Assembly: GCA_958349075.1 (NCBI GenBank)
Contig: CATWBR010000055.1
Coordinates: 1-14,417 of the forward strand
Origin: an uncultured Clostridium sp.
GTDB taxonomy: Bacteria > Bacillota > Clostridia > Lachnospirales > Lachnospiraceae
Direction: 5' to 3'
DNA: 14,417 bases
Position 1 is the first letter of the stretch, and each line of letters opens with the position of its first letter. This document shows, one piece after another, positions 1 through 6,673 of the stretch. A program made the translations under genes and the position numbers. The notes beneath the pieces were generated by a model that saw only the letters and a program-made list of their open reading frames with translations, ran no database searches and was not told where the DNA came from.

Positions 1-84
1 AATGGTTATTTAAGGATAGGATAGGTCAGGCGCTAAAGTTTAAACTAATCAATTCAATACCATACAGAATGCATTCTCCTGAAA

Positions 85-112
85 TTTAAGGAAACGTAGT
101 GGCAGCGACAAT
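85..112 (+). promoter_or_regulatory. weak candidate promoter for the 6S-like RNA
   Basis: A TTTAAG hexamer (85-90) lies 16 bp before GACAAT (107-112), which matches four of six bases of TATAAT. Transcription from it would begin near 119-120, just where the long hairpin starts. The -35 match is poor, so this is only a suggestion. The rest of the left edge (1-118) is A/T-rich and shows no gene; a 12-bp palindrome at 66-77 is the only other local symmetry. Confidence 0.22.
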
Positions 113-118
113 ACCTCC

Positions 119-328
119 CCCTTTGAAGGAATAGAACAAATCAGCCACCGCAGGCCGGGCGGAATGGCGATAACCTGCGCGTCTTCAGTCCCGGGCGATC
201 ACCTTCCCGTAGGAACTTTTTCTGCCCGGATTCCCCACCTGCGGCAACCTCCAAACGGGACTGAAGACTCATAATCTCCCCTCACCATTCCGCCCTCCGG
301 CCGTCCCGGCGGCGTTCTCATTCCTCAA
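119..328 (+). ncRNA. ssrS: candidate 6S RNA (regulator of RNA polymerase)
   Basis: The segment folds into one long imperfect hairpin of about 205 nt. From outside inwards, 123-125 pairs with 326-328, 127-132 with 320-325, 133-137 with 314-318, 144-146 with 311-313, 148-150 with 307-309, 153-156 with 299-302, and 157-167 with 285-295 (11 perfect pairs). An internal bubble follows (168-180 opposite 269-284), then 181-193 pairs with 256-268 (13 perfect pairs), leaving a 62-nt apical region with smaller hairpins. A closing stem, central bubble and apical stem at about 200 nt is the architecture of 6S RNA, which mimics an open promoter and sequesters sigma-70-type holoenzyme. I did not recognise it by primary sequence. 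The plus strand is preferred because it is co-directional with rnpB, but a hairpin is symmetric and the minus strand cannot be excluded. It is not SRP RNA (no GGAA apical motif) or tmRNA. Confidence 0.55.
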
Positions 329-337
329 TAAAATCCC

Positions 338-366
338 TAGACAAATGCGGAAAAATATGATAAACT
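338..366 (+). promoter_or_regulatory. sigma-A-type promoter of rnpB
   Basis: TAGACA (338-343; five of six matches to TTGACA) and TAAACT (361-366; four of six matches to TATAAT) are separated by exactly 17 bp. The predicted start about 7 bp downstream coincides with G373, the first base of the RNase P P1 helix. This agreement with an independently defined RNA end supports the call. Confidence 0.7.
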
Positions 367-372
367 TGTAAC

Positions 373-738
373 GTTTTGAGTAAGACAAATGGCCGCGGCT
401 GCAGGACCGAAAGGCTGCAGGTGAGGAAAGTCCGGGCTTCACAGGGCAGGATGCCAGATAACGTCTGGTGGAGGCGACTCCAAGGACAGTGCAACAGAAA
501 TATACCGCTGGATCGGCACTTTGTGCCGGTTCCAGTAAGGGTGGAAGGGCAGTGTAAGAGACTACCGCCCGGCTGGTAACAGCCGGGGCATATGTAAACC
601 CCATCCGAAGCAAGACCGAACAGGAGGCATAAGGCGGCCCGTCTGCCTCCGGGTAGGTCGCTTGAATTTACCGGCGACGGTAAAGCTAGATAGATGGCCA
701 TTCAACGACATAACCCGGCTTATCGTCTTGCTCAAAAC
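373..738 (+). ncRNA. rnpB: RNase P RNA, class A
   Basis: This is the catalytic RNA of ribonuclease P, which removes 5' leaders from pre-tRNAs. The ends are set by a 14-bp P1 helix, 373-386 with 725-738, with one G-U pair. Universal P4 sequences are present: GAGGAAAGTCC at 423-433 and ACATAACCCGGCTTAT at 708-723. The block GGCTGGTAACAGCCGGGGC (571-589) followed by TGTAAACCCC, and the P15-P16-like AGGAGGCATAAGG segment (622-634), follow the ancestral class A layout known from E. coli and not the Bacillus class B fold. The length of 366 nt is usual. Open reading frames crossing it are spurious. It has its own promoter at 338-366 and is convergent with the CPBP gene. Confidence 0.97.
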
Positions 739-761
739 ATTTTAACATCTCACTTTCAATC

Positions 762-785
762 GACCGCACCGGTCTGAACTCTTTT
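762..785 (+). terminator. weak possible terminator after rnpB
   Basis: A short GC-rich hairpin (GACCG 762-766, loop CAC, CGGTC 770-774) is followed after five bases by CTCTTTTAC. It is the only stem-loop in the 55-bp gap between rnpB and the end of the convergent CPBP gene. Five base pairs and an interrupted T-run make a poor intrinsic terminator, so the call is tentative. Confidence 0.25.
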
Positions 786-793
786 ACATTTCT

Positions 794-1813
794 CTAAAGG
801 CTGTTATTCTTTTTTTCCGGCCCCTTAAATTCCTTTGCAAAAATAAACGGCACGAATAATACCAGATTCAAGATCAGGAGCCACAGGACATCCTTCCAGC
901 CGATTAACTGATTATTAATCACATCCGCATTTCCGCTGCTCAGCACAACTATCAGATTATTATTCAGATAATGCAATATCACCGGAATCCAAATATTGTT
1001 GGTCTTCAAATAGGTATAGGAAAAGAAAATACCCATTCCGATACAGGTAATCTGTTGGGAAAGTATGCTTTGAAGCCAGGTCTCCGGGCTATAATAGAAT
1101 ACATTAATCGGCAGATGCCAAAGTCCCCACAAAACCCCCAGCAGCAGTACTCCCCGAACCTTGCCAAAGTGTTTTTGCAGAAATGGTGTGAAGTAAAATC
1201 TCCACCCATACTCTTCACCAAAAAAGGCTGTAAATACAAGGAAAAAGTTGACTGGCAGTATAAGGATCATATTGTAAAACCGCGGATTTTGAAATATTCT
1301 TACAAATTCATTCATCTGGCCGCCGGCTAAATAAGACAGAAAAATCCGGCCAAAATAGAGAGCTAAGAACAATATAACCATCAGCACAGACTCTTTTCCA
1401 TTATATGCCCTCAACCCGTATGATTCCCGCTTCTCCTTCTTCTCTGCAAAAAGAACAATCCAGGAGGCGGCAGAACCTATGATTATAACCAAATTAAGAA
1501 ATGCAATAAATCCCGGAATAAATACAAACACACTGGCAATCGTCATCAGAAAAATTATTGCCGTAATTGTGATAAAGAAGAAATAAAACCTTCTCGGAAC
1601 CAACTCGTCCTCTTTTTTTACCGCCAGTATTGCCAGCATGATACCTGCTGCCGGATAATACATCTGGGCATTTGGAAAAAAGCTCACATCAATTCCCCTG
1701 TTATATGCATACCCCATTAAAATACCCATTAGATATGGCAGTACAAAAGCAACCGACAGGAATATAAGCAATTGCTTCTTTTCAATCATCTCAATTTTAC
1801 TTTGATTCAACAT
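794..1813 (-). CDS. CPBP family intramembrane glutamic endopeptidase
   Basis: This 339-residue membrane protein has about eight hydrophobic segments. It carries the CPBP (CAAX protease / bacteriocin-processing, Abi) signatures in order: EEYGWR at 200-205 (EExxxR), LWGLWHLP with His233, and HYLNNN with His281 and Asn284. These residues form the active site of this Rce1-like fold in the membrane. Bacterial members cleave membrane-bound peptides or act in bacteriocin self-immunity, but the substrate here cannot be read from sequence and no bacteriocin gene is visible nearby. AAGGAG lies only 2 nt before the ATG, so the second codon (TTG, 5 nt) could also initiate. The gene is convergent with rnpB and lies 311 bp downstream of the kinase gene, so it is probably transcribed separately. 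Family assignment is firm; role is open. Confidence 0.9.
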   Translation of the reverse strand: MLNQSKIEMIEKKQLLIFLSVAFVLPYLMGILMGYAYNRGIDVSFFPNAQMYYPAAGIMLAILAVKKEDELVPRRFYFFFITITAIIFLMTIASVFVFIPGFIAFLNLVIIIGSAASWIVLFAEKKEKRESYGLRAYNGKESVLMVILFLALYFGRIFLSYLAGGQMNEFVRIFQNPRFYNMILILPVNFFLVFTAFFGEEYGWRFYFTPFLQKHFGKVRGVLLLGVLWGLWHLPINVFYYSPETWLQSILSQQITCIGMGIFFSYTYLKTNNIWIPVILHYLNNNLIVVLSSGNADVINNQLIGWKDVLWLLILNLVLFVPFIFAKEFKGPEKKNNSL

Positions 1814-2124
1814 GGCTCCTTTCCCGTTTACACGTGATTACAAATGGATACTCTGACCAACATGAAAAATCCCCTGATTGTCTACGGCACGGTCAAAGAG
1901 CAGGAACCACCTGACCGAACCGTTTGGATCCGTAAGGCTGAAAAAGGCACCTATCCCGGTCATGCAATTCTTTCTGGCATGGCTGGGACAGATGCCGTCC
2001 GAGACGCCTATCCGTATTCTTCTGAGGTTCATTTTTTAAGCAGTCGCGAAATCCGGAGGATGGCAAAGCCTGAAGAAATGAACGCAGTAATCTCGGGGGG
2101 AAATTCTTTTGGTGTTATAAGCGC
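1814..2124 (-). other. 311-bp stretch with no recognised gene
   Basis: This gap separates the kinase gene stop from the CPBP start. Open frames of 121 codons (plus, from 1844) and 64 codons (minus, 1838-2032) cross it. Neither has a Shine-Dalgarno sequence, the minus frame begins right after an in-frame TAA, and the plus frame runs into the end of the kinase gene. It also contains overlapping plus-strand peptides that look protein-like in more than one frame, as can happen in dispersed intergenic repeats. I found no terminator with a T-run and no family match. It should contain the CPBP promoter, but none is convincing by eye. Confidence 0.45.
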
Positions 2125-3780
2125 CTATACCCTGAAACAGCTTCCTCCGACAAATTCCCTGAGAATTGAGTTCTGGGGAATTCTCTCGCTGCCCACGCCC
2201 AGGAAATAATCCAGGAATTTGAGCAGCCGCTTGGCCTCCGCGTATTCTTCGGAATCCCTGGGGACACTGTAGAGAAGCGGCTCCGCATACTGCTTCAGCA
2301 CCGCCAGCTCATAGAGCAGAGCCGAGTTAAACATGACATCGGCCTCCTCCTGATACGGGAAGATATTCCTCTCCTCCCCCCTTCTCACGGAATCCCACAT
2401 GCTGATTGTGACCTGGGCCGAGGAGCCTCTCGTCCTGTCGTCGCGGATCATCCGTCGAAGCAGTCTGCCGTCGGTTGTTGGTATTCTGTTGTGCTCGTCG
2501 ACATTTAACTGTGTCAGTGCGCTGATATAAATCCTGAATTTGCTCTCCTTCGGCAGGGAGTAGGACAATTTATCATTGAGGCAGTGAATGCCTTCGATTA
2601 CCAGAATATCCTCCTCGCCAAGCTGCAGGAAATCCCCTTTATACTCTCTCTCGCCGCTGACAAAATTGTACCTTGGGAGTTCTACTCTCTCCCCGGCCAG
2701 GAGCGCCGTCATATCCTCATTAAACTGCTTGATATCAATGCATTCAAGCGCTTCATAATCAAAGTTGCCGTCCTCATCCCTGGGACTGTTGACTCTGTTT
2801 ACAAAATAGTCGTCGACCCCGATAGGATGCGGCTTTAAGCCCAGGGCGCTCAACTGAATAGAAAGCCGGTGGGAAAACGTGGTTTTTCCCGATGAGGACG
2901 GTCCGGCGATCATGACAAATTTATTCTTGCCGGATGCTGCAATCTTTTCCGCAATATCGCCTATCTTCTTTTCCTGGAGCGCCTCCTGCATCAGAATCAA
3001 TTCATTCATTCTGCCCTGGGAAATCGCCTCATTCAACGTTCCCACATTGAAAACACCCAGTTTCTTCCCCCACTGCTCCGACTCTTTCTGCACCTCAAAA
3101 AGTTTCCGTCTCGGACTTAACGGCATCAGCTTCTCCGGGTTCTTTCTCGACGGCAGAATCAGGACAAAGCCTTCATCATAGAGCTGCAGATCAAAGTATT
3201 TGATGTATCCGGTATTCTGCACCATGTATCCGTAAAAATAGTCCTCAAAATTTTCGATGCTGTAGATATTGACCCTGGATGCACGGCGGTAATAGAATAA
3301 TTTTTCCTTATCATACATTCCGTGCTGATGGAACAGCTCAACCGCCTCATCCGTATTCTCGCTGCGTTTTAAGATGGGCAGACTGAGTGAAACGAGGCGC
3401 TTCATCTCTTCCTTCACCCGATCGAGCAGCCCCTGGTCCAGTATCAGGGAGCCCTCCGTCTCGATATAGAGGCCGTTTCCCACGGAGAAGCAGACGGTCA
3501 GGCTGCTGACATTCTCCTTGCCCACAACGTCATAAAACGCCTTCAGCATGAGAAACAGGGCACTTCTCTGGTAGCTTAAAAAGCCGGCCTTATCGGCGGC
3601 CGTGATAAACCTGAGACCGCAGTCTTCCTTCAGTGTCTTGTGGAGTTCCTTCAGGCGTCCGTCCACCCAGACAAGCAGGATCTCATTTTCATAATAATCC
3701 TGAAAATCCTTAGCAATCTTGTGAAAAGGCGTTCCCTCCACATATTCCCTTGTCTCTTCCCCTATTGTTACGATCGGCAT
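2125..3780 (-). CDS. TGS-like/uridine kinase-like fusion (nucleoside kinase)
   Basis: This 551-residue cytoplasmic protein has two parts. Residues 1-about 280 resemble the N-terminal TGS and following domain of threonyl-tRNA synthetase. Residues about 285-551 are a P-loop kinase of the uridine kinase/phosphoribulokinase family. The Walker A motif is GPSSSGKTT at 293-301, followed by GVDDYF (321-326) at the expected acidic substrate site, and ILVIEGIHCLN is the later strand motif. Fusions of this form occur widely in Clostridia and Thermotogae and are annotated as nucleoside kinases; the physiological substrate is not firmly known to me. Start: GGAGGAG lies 6 nt before the ATG. The 25-bp tandem array occupies the whole leader up to the ribosome site. 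It is co-directional with the Nif3-like gene 134 bp upstream and may be read through from the sigA operon. Confidence 0.88.
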   Translation of the reverse strand: MPIVTIGEETREYVEGTPFHKIAKDFQDYYENEILLVWVDGRLKELHKTLKEDCGLRFITAADKAGFLSYQRSALFLMLKAFYDVVGKENVSSLTVCFSVGNGLYIETEGSLILDQGLLDRVKEEMKRLVSLSLPILKRSENTDEAVELFHQHGMYDKEKLFYYRRASRVNIYSIENFEDYFYGYMVQNTGYIKYFDLQLYDEGFVLILPSRKNPEKLMPLSPRRKLFEVQKESEQWGKKLGVFNVGTLNEAISQGRMNELILMQEALQEKKIGDIAEKIAASGKNKFVMIAGPSSSGKTTFSHRLSIQLSALGLKPHPIGVDDYFVNRVNSPRDEDGNFDYEALECIDIKQFNEDMTALLAGERVELPRYNFVSGEREYKGDFLQLGEEDILVIEGIHCLNDKLSYSLPKESKFRIYISALTQLNVDEHNRIPTTDGRLLRRMIRDDRTRGSSAQVTISMWDSVRRGEERNIFPYQEEADVMFNSALLYELAVLKQYAEPLLYSVPRDSEEYAEAKRLLKFLDYFLGVGSERIPQNSILREFVGGSCFRV

Positions 3781-3790
3781 ATAACTCCTC

Positions 3791-3911
3791 CATTCTGAAA
3801 TTTTGGCGTTTCATTCTATCTGATATTTTAGCATTCCATTCTATCTGGTATTTCGACATCCCATTCTATCTGGTATTTCAACATCCCGTTTTATCTGATG
3901 TTTTGGTGTTT
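3791..3911 (-). repeat. tandem array of a 25-bp unit, five copies
   Basis: Four 25-bp units at 3812-3836, 3837-3861, 3862-3886 and 3887-3911, plus a 21-bp unit at 3791-3811 that lacks four bases (ATCT), lie head to tail. The plus-strand core is CATTCTATCTGRTATTT. Units two and three differ at one base; the outer copies have diverged more. The array fills the gap between the Nif3-like stop (3914) and the kinase ribosome site. The period is not a multiple of three and the units have no spacers, so it is neither coding nor CRISPR. Confidence 0.95.
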
Positions 3912-3913
3912 TA

Positions 3914-4714
3914 TTACAGCACATGATTTGGAAATATATCCCGTTCTTTTATAACGTTAAGCTCCTCCAGGTTTTCTCCCAGGAAACTCTCCATAAAGCC
4001 GGTGAAAATATGCTCAATCCCGTAGTGCCCGGCGTCAATCACTGCCATACCGTTTGCCACGGCATCAATCCCCTCGTGGTGGCCGATATCACCCGTAATG
4101 TATACATCGGCTCCCCATCTTAACGCTTCTTTCAGCGTGCTTCCCCCGGAACCTGGACAGACAGCCGCCGTCCTGACGGTCCGTCCGGTGTCTTCCACGT
4201 CACCGAACACGGTGACAAACGGAATCCCATATGCCTTTTTGACCGCCTCCCCCGTCTCTTTCAGTGTCATGGCATGTGCAAAGCTCCCGCAGATACCGAT
4301 TCCGTAATCTTTACCGTCCTCCGTCTTGCCCATGACCTCCAGAACCTCCGTATCCGTAAGGCCCAGCCGGGCGCCCGCTGTATCCGCCATACATCCGGGC
4401 GCCGCATCGAAGTTCGTGTGCATCGCATAATAGGAAATGTCGTTTTGAATCAGTTTCAGAATGCGCCTGCTGATAAAATCTTCGTCATTCACCTTTTTTA
4501 GCGGCCTGAATATAAGGGGGTGATGGGTGATGAGCATATCGGCTTTGCAGCGCACCGCATCCTCTATGACGGAGTCCGTGGCATCCAGGGCCAGATATAC
4601 CGTATTCACCTCTTTGCCACTCCTGCCCGCCAGAAGGCCCGGGTTATCCCAGTCACATGCCATGGACGGCGGAGCAAGCGTTTCCAGTTTTTTAATCAAT
4701 TCCCTGCATTTCAT
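3914..4714 (-). CDS. Nif3-like dinuclear metal centre protein
   Basis: This 266-residue protein belongs to the Nif3/YqfO/DUF34 family, hexameric proteins with a two-metal site whose biochemical role is still unsettled; some members are annotated as GTP cyclohydrolase I type 2. The expected metal ligands are all present: His64 and His65 in THHPLIF, Asp103 in HTNFDAAPG, and His230 and Glu234 in DAGHYGIEH. It is the short form: the PII-like insert found in the longer Bacillus YqfO (about 370 residues) is absent. The ATG at 4714 has AGGAGG 6 nt upstream. The first 23 bp overlap the end of trmK, which indicates translational coupling. The trmK-nif3 pair downstream of sigA is conserved in Firmicutes. 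Confidence 0.93.
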   Translation of the reverse strand: MKCRELIKKLETLAPPSMACDWDNPGLLAGRSGKEVNTVYLALDATDSVIEDAVRCKADMLITHHPLIFRPLKKVNDEDFISRRILKLIQNDISYYAMHTNFDAAPGCMADTAGARLGLTDTEVLEVMGKTEDGKDYGIGICGSFAHAMTLKETGEAVKKAYGIPFVTVFGDVEDTGRTVRTAAVCPGSGGSTLKEALRWGADVYITGDIGHHEGIDAVANGMAVIDAGHYGIEHIFTGFMESFLGENLEELNVIKERDIFPNHVL

Positions 4715-5393
4715 CCTGTGCCTCCTTAATCATGTCCCGCCTCGTTAAAAGCTCCCCGAGGCGTCTCACGGCGCTGTCGGAGTGTTTCTCAGACAGTGCC
4801 GCGATCAGTTCGTCCACCGAGCGTCTCTCTTTCTCCAGAAACTCCCGAAATACGTCGTTTTTCTCCTGAATCAGGTATCTGCCATACTCGTAAAAGCACT
4901 CCCGGCCGTAATACATCGCGCCGTGCCCTGCCTCGATGACCGTGTAATATTTACCCTCATCCTTTACCATGGTTTCCCGCAGAATAGTGAAACCGTTCTC
5001 CTCCAGATAGTGCCTTACGCTTCCGACTTCCGACTGGGGCGACAGAACCAGGCGTTCCGTGCTCTCCCATACGTGCTTTCCCGCTTCCAGAATGTGCACG
5101 ATCAGTTCCCCGCCCATTCCGGCAATGACAATCGTGTCGGCCTCGCCCGGTTCCAGCTTTTTTAGCCCATCGCTGAGCCTCACTTTTATTTTATCACCGA
5201 GTCCGTATTCGAGGACATGGTTCCCGGCCCGTTCTAACGGCCCCTTCCGCACATCCATGGCCAGCGCGGAGGGAGAAATCCCTTCACTCACCAGATAAAT
5301 CGGTATGTATCCGTGATCAGTTCCTATATCAGCAATTTTGCTTCCCTTGCGGACAAAGGAAGCAATCGTCATTAAACGGTGTGATAATTTCAT
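4692..5393 (-). CDS. trmK: tRNA (adenine(22)-N1)-methyltransferase TrmK
   Basis: This 233-residue SAM-dependent enzyme matches the COG2384/TrmK (YqfN) family, which methylates N1 of A22 in the D-loop of bacterial tRNAs. The Rossmann-type SAM-binding motif DIGTDHGY is at 22-29, AMDVRKGPLERA follows strand 2, and the family's IAGMGG motif is at 90-95. The C-terminal 70 residues are charged and predicted helical, matching the coiled-coil domain of Bacillus TrmK, and the length is usual. GAGG lies 9 nt before the ATG. The gene begins only 23 bp after the rpoD stop and overlaps the Nif3-like gene at its end, so it is part of the sigA operon. Confidence 0.94.
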   Translation of the reverse strand: MKLSHRLMTIASFVRKGSKIADIGTDHGYIPIYLVSEGISPSALAMDVRKGPLERAGNHVLEYGLGDKIKVRLSDGLKKLEPGEADTIVIAGMGGELIVHILEAGKHVWESTERLVLSPQSEVGSVRHYLEENGFTILRETMVKDEGKYYTVIEAGHGAMYYGRECFYEYGRYLIQEKNDVFREFLEKERRSVDELIAALSEKHSDSAVRRLGELLTRRDMIKEAQDEMQGID

Positions 5394-5416
5394 TTACAAT
5401 ATCCTCAGTAATTTTT

Positions 5417-6535
5417 TTAATCCAGATAATCTTTCAGTTTCTTGCTGCGGCTTGGATGGCGCAGTTTTCTCAGGGCTTTCGCCTCGATCTGGCGGATACG
5501 CTCCCTGGTTACATTAAATTCCTTACCCACTTCCTCAAGTGTCCTGGGTCTTCCGTCATCCAGGCCGAACCTCAGGCGCAGAACCTTCTGCTCCCTGTCC
5601 GTCAGCGTGTCGAGAACCTCCATAAGCTGCTCATGAAGCAGGGTAAAGGTGGCTGCATCCAACGGAACCTGCACATGGTCGTCCTGGATGAAATCACCGA
5701 GGTGGCTGTCTTCCTCCTCACCGATTGGCGTCTCAAGCGATACGGGATCCTGTGAAATCTTCATAATCTCCCTGACGCGCTCCACCGGTATCTCCATGCG
5801 CTCCGCCACCTCCTCGGGGAAGGGCTCGCGGCCAAGCTCCTGAAGAAGCTGCCTGGAGGTCCGGATCAGGCGGTTAATCGTCTCAACCATGTGCACCGGA
5901 ATCCGGATCGTCCTCGCCTGGTCGGCGATGGAACGCGTGATAGCCTGGCGGATCCACCAGGTCGCGTAGGTGCTGAACTTAAATCCCTTGGAATAGTCGT
6001 ATTTCTCCACGGCCTTAATCAGGCCCAGGTTGCCCTCCTGGATGAGATCCAGAAACTGCATTCCCCGGCCCACATAACGCTTTGCGATACTTACCACCAG
6101 ACGCAGGTTGGCTTCGGCCAGGCGCTTCTTGGCGTATTCATTGCCCATCTCCATCTGTTTCGCCAGCTCAATCTCTTCATCCGACGATAAAAGAGGAACT
6201 TTTCCAATCTCCTTCAGGTACATCCTGACGGGATCTTCTATATTAATTCCATCCGGTACGCTTAAATCGATATTCTCAACATCTATCTCTTCCTCTTCGT
6301 TTAATTCCTCCTCGATGAAGAGATCCGGGTCAATATCGAGATCCTCGTCGAACTGCAGAACGTCAACCTTGTTATTCTCGAGAAAATCATACATCTGATC
6401 CAACTGATCCGGGCTCAATATTTCACCATGGAAAAAGTCAAGAATTTCTTTGTTGTCCAACACATTCTTCTTACTTTTCGCCAGTTCCAGAAGCTGAATC
6501 AGCTTCTCTTCAAATGTCACTGTCTTTTCTTCCAT
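5417..6535 (-). CDS. rpoD: RNA polymerase primary sigma factor (RpoD/SigA)
   Basis: This 372-residue protein is the housekeeping sigma factor that directs RNA polymerase to -10/-35 promoters. It has a short N-terminal segment with a strongly acidic run (about 63-90), then region 1.2 (about 100-130). Region 2 (about 140-210) includes [12 protein letters not shown] and the -10-recognising [14 protein letters not shown]. Region 3 is at about 211-290. Region 4 carries the [16 protein letters not shown] core and the [21 protein letters not shown] helix-turn-helix (about 341-361). The length fits Firmicutes SigA and not the longer proteobacterial RpoD. The ATG has GGGAG 4 nt upstream. It follows dnaG by 138 bp and precedes trmK by 23 bp. 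If the 6S candidate at the left edge is real, this protein would be its target. Confidence 0.98.
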   Translation of the reverse strand: MEEKTVTFEEKLIQLLELAKSKKNVLDNKEILDFFHGEILSPDQLDQMYDFLENNKVDVLQFDEDLDIDPDLFIEEELNEEEEIDVENIDLSVPDGINIEDPVRMYLKEIGKVPLLSSDEEIELAKQMEMGNEYAKKRLAEANLRLVVSIAKRYVGRGMQFLDLIQEGNLGLIKAVEKYDYSKGFKFSTYATWWIRQAITRSIADQARTIRIPVHMVETINRLIRTSRQLLQELGREPFPEEVAERMEIPVERVREIMKISQDPVSLETPIGEEEDSHLGDFIQDDHVQVPLDAATFTLLHEQLMEVLDTLTDREQKVLRLRFGLDDGRPRTLEEVGKEFNVTRERIRQIEAKALRKLRHPSRSKKLKDYLD

Positions 6536-6560
6536 AATTCTCCCATCCCTCCATAGCTTT

Positions 6561-6609
6561 ATTGTATATTCGCTGCTATGAAACCAAAGGCCGCAATATC
6601 ACGGCCTCT
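6561..6609 (-). promoter_or_regulatory. hairpin and possible internal promoter before rpoD
   Basis: The 138-bp dnaG-rpoD gap holds an 8-bp stem (6602-6609 with 6586-6593, one G-U pair, 8-nt loop) followed on the minus strand by a short T-rich stretch. Just beyond lies TATACAAT (6568-6561), which resembles a -10 element, but no good -35 hexamer is seen 16-18 bp upstream. This could be a weak terminator or attenuator, an mRNA processing site, or part of an internal promoter that lets sigA be expressed separately from dnaG. Confidence 0.35.
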
Positions 6610-6673
6610 GCTTAATTTCCGGCAGGGCTGTGAATAATGACAAGCAAAGGCTTAATAGTAACGTATTTTCTCC

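Noticed and set aside
66..77. 12-bp perfect palindrome AGAATGCATTCT
   Set aside because: Isolated, with no nearby gene or second copy; plausible by chance in A/T-rich DNA.
119..328. SRP RNA, tmRNA, T-box or known riboswitch
   Set aside because: No SRP apical GGAA motif, tmRNA tag or CCA end, T-box AGGGTGGTACCGCG, or familiar riboswitch core was seen on either strand.
376..579. 67-codon plus-strand frame, with 114- and 127-codon minus-strand frames over 269-701
   Set aside because: They lie on RNase P RNA, whose conserved structure explains the sequence; no ribosome sites.
794..1813. Abi-type phage defence or bacteriocin immunity system
   Set aside because: CPBP proteins are sometimes called Abi, but no bacteriocin, toxin or other defence gene is near it.
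3791..3911. CRISPR array
   Set aside because: Units are directly adjacent with no unique spacers, and no cas genes are present.
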